Below are positions 49,501 to 61,629 of a stretch of DNA of 64,000 bases, piece by piece. The first letter of the stretch is position 1. Every line of letters starts with the position of its first letter. Position numbers and translations under genes: made by a program. Source of the DNA: Melastoma dodecandrum. Taxonomy: Eukaryota > Streptophyta > Magnoliopsida > Myrtales > Melastomataceae. Location: contig JARUPY010000539.1 of NCBI GenBank assembly GCA_029817715.1, positions 4,501,501 to 4,565,500 of the forward strand, read 5' to 3'. The notes beneath the pieces were generated by a model that was not told the DNA's origin, ran no database searches, and worked only from the letters and a program-made list of their open reading frames with translations.

Positions 49501-49667
49501 GAGACCACCCAGACAAGTGCGACATAGTACCCCGGATACATAACCATGATCTCTTCGGCAGCAACCGACCTAGACCGATAAATCTTGTACAACCTGTTGC
49601 AGCCGTTGCCAGGATGGTAGACCACCACCACCTCCGCATCCGCAGCCAACGCCCGGCAGTTCCCCAT
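49501..49667 (-). pseudogene. PADRE/DUF4228 gene, 5' portion, interrupted by the Copia element
   Basis: The first 54 codons start MGNCRALAADAEVVVVYHPG and include NRLYKIY, EEIMVMYPGYYVALVWV. This is the typical PADRE N terminus: Met-Gly-Asn-Cys with a potential myristoylation/palmitoylation site, then a beta-strand with HPGN. Codon 55 and the next two bases are the GTCTC target site, after which the LTR begins. The frame resumes at 41248. Any transcript from the promoter here would read a few residues into LTR sequence and stop. Loss of function of this allele is a strong inference. The 5' UTR extends toward a TATA box at 49721-49733. Confidence 0.85.
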
Positions 49668-49720
49668 GAATATGAATCTCTACAAAAAATTTGTCACGAT
49701 GGGAATGAACGACATTCAAA

Positions 49721-49733
49721 GCAAATATATAGC
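49721..49733 (-). promoter_or_regulatory. TATA box of the PADRE gene
   Basis: The minus strand reads GCTATATATTTGC about 55-65 bp above the ATG at 49667, so the promoter looks undamaged although the gene is interrupted. Confidence 0.55.
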
Positions 49734-50447
49734 TTTCTCTTGGGGAAACAGAATTAGAAAAACCAAATGCCATCACCACAATTAAAAAGAATGTCCGATA
49801 ATGAGGAATGAATATTAGTCTTTCTACTAAACAGAATTTACTGAAATCATAATTTATTAGATACTTTTTTATGAATGTAAACTAAGTATCATAAGTAAAT
49901 TGCTCCGGTTGTTCAATAATTTAATAACCATCGTCATTCTTTGATAAATAATCACTATGAGTCAAACTTAACAGAATTTGATCAATCGAATCAAATTCAT
50001 TGTGCAATTAATTAAATGCGATTAACCAAGAAAAGAATTCCATCACTCATTACAATAAATGAAAAGAAAGGGTATATGCAAGTCTTGAATGGTTATCATT
50101 GACTGATAGTGGTCTTTGGTGCCAACAATGATGGGCGATATGTTGCCTTTAAGACTTGGTCGATTTTCACGACTTCATTGTTAGGTTGAAGCTCTGGGAC
50201 TGCCAACTACTGCCTGAAATTTCAAAATCTGCGCGGCGGTGTTGTGGTTATAGCTCGTGCCATTTCCATGGTGTGTTCAATCAATCGTGATAAGAACAGT
50301 CTTCTTTTTCTATAAACAATTGAAAAGAATGGTCTTCCTTAGCTGGGAGAGGTTTTGCTACAGATACGGGAATTGGCATCCTTTGCTGGACATGGAGATT
50401 TCGTCAATAATTAAATCAAGAAATGTGGGGACTTGAACTGGCCAACA
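49734..50447. other. Intergenic, AT-rich
   Basis: This stretch lies between the PADRE promoter and the stop codon of the next minus-strand gene. It should include that gene's 3' UTR. No other feature was seen. Confidence 0.5.
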
Positions 50448-50936
50448 TCATGGGCACATTTCCTGCCTCCTCCGGCTTGTCAGGCGCACATTTTCCTCGG
50501 CATTAACATCGCCTTCTCCTAGCTCGCACAGTTCCTCCTCGTCGATTGTCTCCATACATGTTATGGTCGAACTCCTGGGCATGAAACGCGGTTCTGGAAA
50601 TGCCAACTTGTTCCCGTCACTCTTCTTCCTCCGCAGGACACGGTCCTCCTCCAGCTGGATTATGCTGGCTAGTCTCCTGGCGGAAGCCGCCTTGACGAGC
50701 TCCCGGAGATCCTCATCGAGGGAAAGGCCAGCGCTGCTCCTTTGTCTCGTCAAGCTGTACGTCCTGGGCAAGCCGTCGAGATGTCGAGGCGGGACGCTGT
50801 TGCCAGCCCTGACTTGCCCCGAGAACCGGATCATGATGTGGACGTAGAAGTTCTTGATGCCAGCGAGGAACCTGAAGGGGGCTTTGACGCACTTGGTCAG
50901 CCTCTTCTCTTTGCTTTCCCTCCTGTCCTTCACCAT
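50448..50936 (-). CDS. Small plant-specific basic protein, function unknown
   Basis: A single-exon frame of 162 residues. The N-terminal part is strongly basic and has a KAPFRFLAGIKNFYV segment resembling the KAP-(I/F)-R-x-L...DFYV pattern of a plant-specific family of short uncharacterised proteins; this likeness is from memory. A Ser/Arg-rich middle (YSLTRQRSSAGLS) is followed by a helix-forming acidic stretch and an acidic Glu-rich part (ETIDEEELCELGEGD). There is no signal peptide or membrane segment. A good TATA box at 51031-51041, about 95 bp above the ATG, supports expression and the start at 50936. Codon use is GC-rich compared with its flanks, as expected of a real gene. Confidence 0.7.
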   Translation of the reverse strand: MVKDRRESKEKRLTKCVKAPFRFLAGIKNFYVHIMIRFSGQVRAGNSVPPRHLDGLPRTYSLTRQRSSAGLSLDEDLRELVKAASARRLASIIQLEEDRVLRRKKSDGNKLAFPEPRFMPRSSTITCMETIDEEELCELGEGDVNAEENVRLTSRRRQEMCP

Positions 50937-51030
50937 CGGTATCAGAAACTTCGAGTTTACAGTTCCGGACGGGCGTCGGACGTCGGATACTGTGTTCGGG
51001 CGATATGTCAGGGAACTGGGTGCTTGTGCT

Positions 51031-51041
51031 ATTATATATAG
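51031..51041 (-). promoter_or_regulatory. TATA box of the small basic protein gene
   Basis: The minus strand reads CTATATATAAT, about 95 bp upstream of the ATG at 50936. Confidence 0.55.
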
Positions 51042-52357
51042 CGTTGGGTATCGGAGAAATTGTCTTTGAGGTGAAGAAGTCAGAATAATTTAAATAATAA
51101 GTCGGAATGTTTTTTTTTAATATATTGTGTAGAATCTAAGTATTATATGATTAGGAATAAGTCCGCGGTATAATCTTAGGATTAGACAAGACATCCGAAC
51201 ACATAGATCTGGCTTAACGATCCCAAAAACAAGTTGAAACATTCATCTTCAGGCTCATTCCTACCTGAGTCGAGTCGTGTCATTTACTTATTTTAGTGGG
51301 TATGTACAAAATTGAAAATAGAGCTTCGGATGATGCGGTCTTTCCGCTTAAAATTAGGTAACGTTCGGAAATGGACATCCCAATTAGGAGCATAAGATAT
51401 GGGATCAGAATTTCAAACGCAAAAAAGATACACAAGGAAAGGAAAATTGCTTGTATAACTGATAGTAAGCCTCTGCTACGAAAACGACGAGTTCGAGTTT
51501 AGCTAAATATATCAACGTAACAATTAAACATGTGTCGGAGTGTAAACCATGTGTTGTTATGTCAAATATTTTGTGTAAAATGAATTAATTTTATGACAGA
51601 TAATGTTATTAATATTTACGTAATTATATTTTCAATTTTTTATTGTTAATTATTTTTGTCTTCTTTTTAGGGCCTGGTTGATTATGTTGAAATAAAACGT
51701 AATTTAAACGAGTGGTGCGAATCGATTGAGACATCTTGATATATCTAATCGGATGTGTGAAGTATTTCCTTTTAAGTTTATAAAATTTTCATAAAATATT
51801 ATTGGGCTTTTTGGGCCTAAATGATATGTATATCATAAATTTCGACCCGATCAAACAAAAATAAGAGATAAGCGACCCAAGCGCCAAGAGATTTCCAACC
51901 GCCGCCGGATTGCCTGAGCAGCAACCTCGTAAAAACCTGGTTCCCCAGAAACCGTAACTAACGTTGCTGTTGTCATAACTTCCAATTATCAAAAACCCAA
52001 TGCGACGCCAAAAATCCTGTCCTAATCTTTATTGGGTGTTATTCACCCCTTTTCTTATATTAGGGGCTTTTCCTTTCCATTGCAAGTCAAACTAGCCGCA
52101 CCCCGAAAGGGAAACAAACGGGACCCAAAAGGCATATGTTTTTTAGCTTTTTCTCGAGTCAAATGTGGCCCGATACCCGATTCGGAGAACGAATACCTAA
52201 AATCCGAAAGGAAGATTCCAATAGCTGCTTTGTATGCGTGTCTGAATTCGGAAGACGCTAGCTAACTAGAAGTGGCCTATTCGTTTCATTTCTTCCTGTA
52301 AAGATTAAAACCAAATGTTTCGGACTCGTAAATGAAGATCATGTCGCAATAAATGAG
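51042..52357. other. Intergenic, no gene recognised
   Basis: AT-rich sequence with only short frames. The last part should be the 3' UTR of the phytosulfokine gene. Confidence 0.5.
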
Positions 52358-52760
52358 TCATGGACTTTTGCTATGGTCCTGAGTGTAGATGTAATCAACA
52401 TGAGCAGCAAGCGTCCTCCTAATCAAGCAGTCCTCTTCGCTAATCCCTCTGCAGGCTTCACCATTCAGAAGCACGCCGCTGCCGGCCTTTGCTTGATCCG
52501 CACCCTGCAATATAGCGACCCATCAAGCTAAATGAGAGGAAAAACAGGCGAAATTAAATTACACCCACAATAGGAATCCTCCAACCCCTCTCACTCAAAG
52601 AAACTCAAAGATTAGGGGGGAGGGAGAGAGTGTGCTGAAGGATCACCTCGTGTGATTGGGACTCGATGGCGGAGAACCCCGGGTTCACTCGGGCAGCATG
52701 AGCCACAACCGAGCAGATAACAAGGACGATCAGGCACAGTTGGGGGGAGATTTTGGACAT
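52358..52760 (-). CDS. Phytosulfokine (PSK) precursor
   Basis: Two exons, 52647-52760 and 52358-52504, give 86 residues, the usual size of a PSK preproprotein. Exon 1 encodes a signal peptide ([22 protein letters not shown]). Exon 2 ends with the conserved block C-R-G ... [20 protein letters not shown]. The mature hormone is the pentapeptide YIYTQ; both tyrosines are sulfated in the Golgi, the Asp just before is required for that, and subtilases release the peptide into the apoplast, where PSKR receptors bind it. The two cysteines and the RRTL motif are in their family positions. The intron is phase 0. No uncertainty in the start: the signal peptide begins at the only in-frame ATG below the TATA box. 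Confidence 0.95.
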
Positions 52761-52851
52761 GTTTCCTTGGGGGTGATGTGGTTTTATGAAGGGAATGTGT
52801 GTGTATATGCACAAAGAGGTGGTTTGCGTTATGGCCTGAAGCGCCGATACG

Positions 52852-52860
52852 TTTATATAG
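52852..52860 (-). promoter_or_regulatory. TATA box of the PSK gene
   Basis: The minus strand reads CTATATAAA, about 95 bp above the ATG at 52760, leaving a leader of about 65 nt. Confidence 0.6.
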
Positions 52861-55091
52861 AAAGAAGGGAGAGGGGGGGTTGAGGTGTGACGCGTGAACT
52901 TTGGTGGGGGTGGTGGGAGGACTAAAATAACATGTTGGATTTTGATAGTATATGGAAAATGTGAAGATTATTGTGGAAACGGAATCTCTCCCCCCCCAAA
53001 CGAAATGATTGGATTACTATTCATGGCGCTTACCAAAAGTATTTTGTGATTGATCATTCTTCCTAATAAGGATTTAGGGTCTAATTATATATATAAGGAG
53101 ATATTCGTTTCTCTTTATGAGTCTAACCCTATTCAAATCAACTTTTAATTATTTCGGATTATTAACGGTGACAAGATAAAATATATTGAATGGAATTCCT
53201 ACGAGAACTAGATTCTCATTCTTGTTTTTTGTCTACCTAATCTGACTATCCCATGAAAAGAGGAGTCATGCCTGGATGGTGTGTAATTCCCAAATAATCA
53301 TATTAGGGATTGAGATAATGGACCAGTGCCAGCCAGCAATTTGCACATCCTAAGATGATGACATCAAAGCATTTGGAGTTTCTTTTGGACATACTAAGCA
53401 TGCAAGAAATATTTGTAGCAAATTGATGTAGATTTTGTGCCCTTTTGCATTAAAGTCAAAAGTATATCTTCATGGTCGGCTGATAAGATCAGCCCATGGA
53501 ACTTTTTCCATCGATAATTTTTTTTTAAATCATAATCTTTACTTGTGATGTACATGATGGATCGAATTCTATTATGAACTCAGTACTTCATATTGTAAAA
53601 TATATAAATTATAAAAGAAAAAAAAAACAACCTTTCCCAATCTAAACATGGGCTCGAGGAATAAAATGACCAAAGCATGGCGTCATAAATGATGTTACAA
53701 TTATTTTGCATTCGTCTCAATATTTTTGTGGGAATGTAATGCCAGATTCCTGTGGACTTTTGTGAAATGTTTCCTCTCGAAAAATGTTTGATTCGTTTGC
53801 TCTTTTCTGTGATAGTAAAGGTATACATGGAAAGAGGAGATTATGATTATGGATGCAACTAATAGTCCCATTCCTCATGACTTCCCCGCGAGTTTATTCA
53901 TCATTACATCACATGTTCACTTTAATCAGCCTCTTATTTCGGCGTCTCTATAAATCAGCTTAACTGTTTCTCCGGATTAATTAGCACTCCGTTAATCATG
54001 TTGAATCGCGAATATGTGCACCCCGAGAGTTTGCGTTAGAAAACCGACATCACTTCTCGATTGTCAAGTAGACTCTTCTAGAGGCTTTGCGCGCACTATG
54101 TCGGAATAATGCACGCGTAACAACCGAACTTTTATTGCCTTTCGCCCTCTCATGATCGAACTAATAAAATGGAACCGAGTGGAAGTGGCCGCCCCCTTCT
54201 TGGTCGGAAGATATCTTGGTCCATGTAATAATGGCGATGCTTTCACTTTGGTTCGTTCGTTCTTTCTTTCTATATACCTTTTACTTTTTCAAAACACACC
54301 CTTTACATTCATTCCCCATTCTAAAAGGAAAAAAATAAAATAAAGTAACACTGCATTAGTCCTATTCTTGGTTCATTCTTTTGCATACTTTTAACAAAAT
54401 GATAACACATTTTTTTTCGGTCTTTGACCAAAATACCACCCATATCTGATCTCCTTTGTCAAACTTAGCATAAAATATTCACACTACTTTTAGATGAATT
54501 TTTATTTAACAATACCATGAGCAAAAATTGAATGTAAGAAAAATGGAATTTCATGACAGAAATACTTTGACTTCCTGTAATTTGTATTTTCTACGAGTAA
54601 AGTAAAATATTGAGAACTAATGTTATTGGAGTTCAAGAGGGTTGAGTTTTTCTTTACTAATACCAAAGACAAATGTTTTATTGTATCTTAAGGACTGTGT
54701 TATTTCTGTTTAAGTTGTTGAACAAATAGACATATTAATGTGGATGTTTTGGCATAATGTTCTTATACAAATGAATAATTAGCCTAGTCCTAAATTTCAG
54801 TAGCTATTAGAAAAAAAAACTAACGAAATAAATGAATGCATCAAGAAATTATAGAATAACCAAAATTAACTAGATTTAATATTTATATGATTCCTACGTC
54901 ATAATTCTGTTTTTTGTTTTTCCCTTGGATACTGAAAGCGATTAAGTAATCCTCCGAATCAAGTGAGGACGAGTTCTAAATCTGAATCAAGCCTAGAACA
55001 TGATAAATTCTAAAGAAAAATAAATGAATCGAAATTTAATATCCAAAATCGTAAAATAACCTATGTAAAATCTGCACACAATTCTTAAGTT
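52861..55091. other. Intergenic, no gene recognised
   Basis: About 2.2 kb of AT-rich DNA with only frames under about 85 codons and no recognisable motif. The left few hundred bases form the PSK promoter region. Confidence 0.5.
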
Positions 55092-57063
55092 CTAACTCCA
55101 ATTGTTTTCCTCTAAAACATAAACGCTGAGAATCCAAAATAGACCTAAGTAGTAGATGCTCGGGGAAGGTCCAAGACACACGGTTCTCGACTGCCCCTCC
55201 AGGCGGATGTAGTCGCACATCAACCCTTGATACGCTTCTATGGACCTTGGCTGCGTCACATAGATGGTGTTGCTCCCTTGTCGGAGAATGTAACCCGGCA
55301 CCTGGATGCTGAACAGGCAGTATAACCCGTGGGTTCCGTGCTTTGCTATTGCGTTGTCCGTAACGCCTGCCCTCGTCGCCAGTTGGGGCCTATACAAGTT
55401 GTGGTCGTTGACCCGGAACTGCATAAATCGAACACAATCGAGGCATTCATTATTAATTGCATTCCGACGGGAAAAGATATATGGCTAGAAAGCAAGTCAG
55501 TTGTTGCATCACTTTTGTGCTCCTATTGATGCTGCCAACGCCCCTTGAAGCGTATACATCCCCATGTAGTTCAACTCGTTGAGATTGAAATTGATCTGTC
55601 GTGTTGTGGGCGAGTATGACGAGTCATCGTTTATCCTTGCCACATAAACGTAGAACCAGTCCGTAGTTACTGACTCCCACTGTGTAGACAGGGTCCTCAA
55701 TGTCATATATGTCTGTGTTTCTCTCCCAGAGCCCATCCTGTCGAAACCTATCTTTGTAGCTGTTGAGAAGCACCTTGTTGATGTACATAGGATTGGGTTT
55801 CGGCACATAGAACTCTGTGGCCAATCGGTCAGGAATGCTAATCTCCCACAATGCCGGGCCTTGTCTCGGTGGGGTGAATACGAGTGTCCCCAAGTTGATT
55901 TCAGATCCCTGTATAATGACGATGTCTCCTTCGTACTTGTAGTCCCCAAGGAATCATGGCACCCAAGCATAGAGGTTATAGAGGCCAGGACGGACGTTCT
56001 TTATCATGAAGTGGCCCTTCTCATCGGCGTGCGAGTCCAAAACTGATAGCCCTGTGAGACAAAAAGAGAATATGACTAAGTCCTGGATATTCGTACGAAA
56101 TAATGACTAAGTCCTAGCTTAATGAATACTACCTTAGTTTCCTTTTCCCATGATCCAGCCTTTCCAGGCAATGCTAGTCCAATGTATGCCGACTTCGCCC
56201 CAAAGTCTTCTCCGTTCACGTATCTACAGATCAAAAGTCACCAATCTCAGACCGATGTTCGTGAGAGCTTTCATCTAATGGCTTAAACACTACTTGATGT
56301 TTATACCTGTCGTGAACATTCAATTGACAGGAAATGTTCCCTCTTTGGCTCGATCCAGGATAATCTTCCGATTGTATGAAATCATATGGCCACCTTTGTA
56401 CTTCTTCCTCCATCTGAGAAGAAACAAATTTCAAAATTAGCATACTGGGAAGCGAAATCAATAACTTATTGACATTGAGCCGAATTAATACCTGTGTTTT
56501 AGCGTCCTCCCAAAGATTGTCGTAGGCGCTACTGTCCGATGAAGGAGCTTAGTTGATGTAGATCATCACGGGCCCGGACACCTTCTTCCAGCTTTCCCCA
56601 TCTTGGAATTTCGTATTGACGTCTCTCCCGCCGTAGTGATCGCTCATGAATATCTGGGACAGAAGAATTCCTCCAATCAGTATGACAAAAAGTGGAAGTC
56701 CTTCAGAATGGTCATGGAGGTCCAGCTCCATAGACTTACACGGAGGGTCATGGGGTCCACATGAGAAGTGAGATCCTGCTTTACGGGTCCACCGGTACGG
56801 AACTCATAGTTTGGGGTTATCATTCGCTTATCCATCCGTGAACCTTGTCGTTTTGACTCTCAATTGAATACTGATATTTATCGTCCACCTACATCAATAA
56901 ATCAATAACAAATATGAACAAGGAGAGGAACATATATGTAATGTAAATCGTTCGATTTGCCAGATAAAAGCTCGTACCTCCCCAGTAAGATCACTATTAG
57001 AAGGATTAGTGAGAAGAACAACTTCGAGATATCTAAGCTTCTCCCCACTTGTACGATCCATTG
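55092..57063 (-). pseudogene. Rhamnogalacturonate lyase (PL4) pseudogene, 3' portion
   Basis: Exons recognisable on the minus strand include 56978-57063, 56741-56888, 56492-56653, 56307-56413, 56133-56223, about 55520-56054 and 55092-55424. They read the plant PL4 protein: EVVLLTNPSNSDLTGE, VDDKYQYSIES, TPNYEFRTGGPVKQDLTSHV, FMSDHYGG, SWKKVSGPVMIYIN, YVNGEDFGAKSAYIGLALPGKAGSWE, FLGDYKYEGDIVI and CDYIRLEGQS. These secreted enzymes cut the rhamnogalacturonan I backbone of pectin. Defects: a deletion and frameshift after HGWI near 56830, TAA in place of the residue after IYIN, a frameshift at FWTR, TGA in WVP-stop-FLG, and another frameshift after VSNYG. It is clearly dead. The 5' part lies beyond the Gypsy element. 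Confidence 0.92.
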
Positions 57064-57592
57064 TGATGCATATTAATAGTATGGATGACGGCAAAAACGG
57101 TTGTCGGCCTTTTAAGACTCAAATGAGTTCGTTGAAGCTGAAGTTGGACCGGGCTGAAGAGAAGAAAGTTGAATGGGCCAAGAATATGGAGGAAGGCAAT
57201 GAGACTTGGGCTGCCGCCGAGACAAGGAAGGAAGACGATTTGAAGGACTCGGACCTGATTGAACGAGTAGAGGATACGGGAGGACGACAAGAGGAAGAAA
57301 AGGAAGAGAAGCGACCAGAAGTGGAAAAAGGGAAGTGCGCGGGGGGTATAAGGGTGCTAACATCATTCGTTAGAAACAGATTTGGGTTGTATGGGGAAAT
57401 GGGTAGTGTGACGTGTGTGTGGGGGTAGTGTGGATACGGAGGGGTAGAAAGAAAGTGTAGAAGGAAGAGTTCCGGTGAGCTAGGTGGCGGAGTGTCGTCG
57501 GAGAGGTGGTCTTAGCTTCTTTTCTTAACACAGCTATGGCCGTGCTGTTGTTTTCGGAGAGTATCAGTTATTACAGTTGAAGCAATGCATCA
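57064..57592 (+). repeat. 5' LTR of the Gypsy element
   Basis: 529 bp with perfect 8-bp inverted termini, TGATGCAT and ATGCATCA. It contains an incidental open frame rich in Glu and Lys that is repeated in the other LTR. Confidence 0.93.
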
Positions 57593-57594
57593 CC

Positions 57595-57606
57595 TGGTAT
57601 CAGAGC
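57595..57606 (+). other. Primer-binding site of the Gypsy element
   Basis: TGGTATCAGAGC, the standard complement of the initiator tRNA-Met 3' end, lies two bases after the left LTR. Confidence 0.93.
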
Positions 57607-57750
57607 AGGATAGCTCAGTCTCTCTAGCTCCTGTATGCCAGTGGCTGACTGTACTCGATCAAAGACAACGTAAATGGAGTCAGAATCTGTGAGGAGGTGT
57701 TGCAGGAATTGGTGAGGAAAATCGAGGGAATGGATGCTTGAATTGCTGGG

Positions 57751-60700
57751 TTGGAGGACCGTGAGGGAAGGAAGGAGCAAACCCCAACAGCGGAACGGAA
57801 TGATTCAAGCTGCAGACAGGATGATAGACATGGATGGAACGGAGATAGAGTTACCCGACAGACGAGAGTAGAGTTCCCTGAGTTTGATGATACAAATGTG
57901 CAGGAGTGGGTGTTCCGCAGTGAGAGATTCTTCGAGTTAGATGGTACACCAACGCAGCTCAAAGTAAGTCTTGTTTCCATACATCTTTTCGGACCTGCCA
58001 TTGAATGGCATTATGCGTTTCTGAGGGGACGTGAGTTAGGGGGGCCAGTTAGCTGGAGTGAATACGCGGCCGCAATGTTGGTACGTTTTGGCCCTACCGA
58101 AATGGCAAGGCCTATTGTATTGCTGAAAGAATTGAAGGAGAAAACTACTCTATCAGATTATGTGGAGGAATTCATCTCGCTAGTCACTAAGGTGGAGTTG
58201 TCTAATGAAGATCAAGTAGCTCTATTCATTGAGGGACTGAAAAAAGAAACTAGAAGAATTGTCACTGTCTTGAATCCACGAACTCTGCAGCAAGCTATTG
58301 CCTTTGCAAAAACTTTGAGTTCTGAGGATGATGCTGTAACTTACAAGGGAAGAGACATAGGGAACAGGGGAGGCAGAATGGAAATGTGGAATATGCAGAA
58401 GGGTACAAACAAGAGAGCAATGAACATATCTCTTGCAAGGCCATTTAATAGCAGAACCATAGAAATGAGAGGGATTGGGACCCCAGGAGTACGATCTTTA
58501 CCCTATCAGCCACCTCACAAGAGGCTTACTACTGCTAAAATGGAAGACAAGAGGAAAAAATGACTTTGCTTTTGGTGTGACGAGAAATACTCGTTCAACC
58601 ATAAATGCAATAATCAGCGTTTATACTCAATTACTTTAGAGCCTGAAGGGATGGATGAAGGAATGGTGCAGGATGTTATGGAGGGAGACTTTGTGAGAAC
58701 ATAAGACACACTTGTTGTATCACTGCATGCCCTGTATGGTGTGGCTTTTTCTTTTAAAAATCAAACGATGAAGGTAGTTGGGCTTTACAAGAAATGGAGG
58801 TTGACGATTTTGGTAGATTCCGGGAGTACTCACAATTTTTTGGATTTGGGAATAGCAAGACAATTGGGTTGCTCGATTCAGTTGGTCGTAGAAAAAGGGG
58901 TATTGTGGCTAATGGTGAGAGGATGTCGCGTACCTCGGCAGTACGAAACCTTCAGTGGGAATTACAAGAGAAGTGTACAATACAGATATGCTACTGATGC
59001 CTATCAAGGGGTGCAAGGTGATATTAGGGATAGAATGGTTGAATTCACCGGGAATAGTTTTGTGGGACTTTCCAAGGCTTACCATGGAGTTCTGGAAGGA
59101 TGGGAAACTGGTGCAAATATCTGCTGGTGATGGTGAGTTTGCTAATGTGTCTCCAGGATGTTTCTCCTTGGATAGCAAAGATTTAGGCTTGATGATTGTA
59201 CCTGTAAAGCAGAGGGAGCAGGGTAACGACCCGACTGCAGTAATTCCAGCTGAAGTGCAGCAATTGATCTTAGAATTCAGGGAAGTATTTGAGGAGCCTT
59301 CGGGGTTACCTCCCAAGAGGAAGCACGACCATGCAATTTTCCTGGAGGAAAGAGTACAAGGACTTAATCTATGACCCTACAGACACTCGAGTTCCCAGAA
59401 GGACATCATAGAAAAACTAGTGGAAGAAATGCTTCAGGCTGGAATCATTCGACCTAGTTGCAGCCCGTTTTCTTCTCCAGTGGGATTAGTGAAGAAGAAA
59501 GATGGGACCTGGAGACTTTGCATTGACTACCGTGAACTAAACAAAAGAATTATCAAGGATAAATTCCCAATACCCATCATAGAGGAATTGCTTGACGAGT
59601 TGAAGGGAGCCAGCTGGTTTACTAAGCTGGATTTGAGGTCCGGTTACCATCAAATCAGAGTGAGAGAGGAGGATATCTCTAAAATTGCTTTCAAGATTCA
59701 TGACGGCCACTATGAATTCTTAGTTATGCCTTTCGGTCTCACTAATGCGCCCTCCACTTTTCAGGCCTTAATGAACGATGATTTTAGACCTTATCTCAGA
59801 AAATGTGTGCTGGTCTTCTTCGATGATATCTTGATTTACAGCTCAACTCTACAGACACATCTTATCCATGTTTCGCAAGTGTTGCAGGTGCTGCTATAGA
59901 ATTGTTTACTGGCAAAAATGAGCAAGTGCCCATTTGCCGCGAGGAGAATAGAATATCTGGGTCATTACATTGATGTGGCTGGAGTATCTACAGATCCCAA
60001 AAAGGTGGAGACAGTTTGGAATTGGCCAACACCGATTAACATCGAGCAACTTTGAGGATTTCTGGGATTAACAGGTTACTACAGGCGATTCGTTCGATGA
60101 TATGGGGCTATCAGCAAACCATTAACTCAGCTTCTCAAGAAGGATTCCTTTCAGTGGACACCACAAGCTCATGCATCATTCTTGCAACTTAAGGAAGCCA
60201 TGACCACAGTTCCAACTTTAGCTTTGCCAGACTTCTCTAAAACGTTTGTGGTGGAAACAGACGCGAGTTCACATGGCATTGGTGTTGTCTTGATGCAGGA
60301 GGGGCACCCAATAGCTTTCATCAGCAAGGCCTTGGCCCCTTGTCATGTGGGAATGTCAGTTTATGAGAAAGAGCTTCTGTCCTTGGTTTATGCAGTGGAT
60401 AAATGGAAACATTACGTGATGTGTAAGCATTTTATAGTGAAAACCGATCACCAAAGTCTGAAGTAATTGTTGGAACAGCGGTTGCACAATGATATGCACT
60501 TTCGTTGGCTGTCAAAACTAGTAGGGTATGACTTCGAGATTAGCTACAAGAGGAGAAAGGAAAATATAGCAGCAGATGCTCTTTCCAGAATTACAAGTCC
60601 TGAATTATTAACCATTGCCTTGGAATTAAACCAGAGCACCCTACTGGATGATATTATGCAGAGTTGGCAAGGCGATACATCACTACAGACTATTTTGCAG

Positions 60701-61629
60701 CGACTGAAAACGGGTCCAGTCTTACATTACACATTCCAGCAGGGTTTGCTGCATAGAAAGGGTAAACTAGTTGTTGGCAATAACCCGCAACTCAGGGAGG
60801 CTATAATCTGAATCTTCCATTCATCTGCAGTAGGAGGACACTCAGGTATCAATGCCACCACAAAACGAGTATCTGGATTTTGTTTCTGGAAGGGCCTTGA
60901 GAACGATGTCAAGAAGTTTGTGAACAGCTGCAAGATCTGTCAAAAAAGCAAATATGACACAACTGCCTCACCTGGGTTGTTCTCCCGATTCCAACTGTTA
61001 TATGGTCTGATATCAGCATGGACTTCATCACAGGTTTGCCGAAGTCTTGGGGCAGAGAAGTTGTTATGGTGGTGGTTGATAGACTAACCAAGTTAGCTCA
61101 TTTTGTTGCTCTGAAACACCCATTCACCTCAATGACAGTGGCAACAGCATTTCTGGATCACGTTTTCAAACTCCATGGCTTTCCAAACACCATTATCAGC
61201 GACAGAGACCCGGTGTTCTTGAGTGATTTTTGGCGTCACCTCTTTACACTGCAGGGTGTGGAGTTGAGGTATTCCTCTGCATATCATCCTCAAATAGACA
61301 GCCAAACTGAGGTCGTAAACAGGTGTGTTGAGACTTATTTACACTGTATGTGCACTGACTACCCTGCCACGTGGTGTAAATGGCTTTCTCTTGCAGAATG
61401 GTGGTATAATACCACACACCATTCGGCCATACGTATGACTCCCTTCCAGGCACTTTATGGCTACGAACCTCCAATCCTCCTTCCTTATATTCCAGGTACT
61501 AATACTACGGTGGACAGGGAGTTATCAGACAAGGAAGCAATCATTCAGCTTCTTCGATTCCATATTCACAGAGCTCAGAATAGGATGGTCCAATTGGTGA
61601 ATAGACATCGTTCTAATCGTCCATATTAA
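57751..61629 (+). pseudogene. Gypsy gag-pol, broken
   Basis: Gag (57751-58563) is followed, after a TGA, by a zinc-knuckle-like LCFWCDEKYSFNHKC. Then come the protease (ILVDSGSTHNFLD, near 58810), RT (59420-59899, with [36 protein letters not shown] and [10 protein letters not shown] as the YxDD-type box), RNase H (60182-60466, ETDASSHGIGVVL) and integrase (61018-61629, SMDFITGLPKSWG, ISDRDPVFLSDFW, SAYHPQIDSQTE). In-frame stops or shifts occur at about 58561, 58702, 59000-59130, 59897, 60053, 60098, 60464 and 60809. The integrase frame ends at 61629 inside the right LTR, so its C-terminal region is missing. Confidence 0.93.

Larger units (their letters stand above)
41249..49505. repeat. 5-bp target-site duplication GAGAC around the Copia element
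   Basis: GAGAC lies immediately left of the element at 41249-41253 and immediately right of it at 49501-49505. On the host coding strand it is GTCTC, part of the PADRE exon. An exact 5-bp duplication is what Copia integrase generates and shows that the two ends have not been exchanged. Confidence 0.93.

Noticed and set aside
57009..57428. Glu/Lys-rich frame in the Gypsy LTR, repeated at 61634-61942
   Set aside because: It is present in both LTRs and crosses the LTR start, so it is an incidental frame rather than a captured gene.
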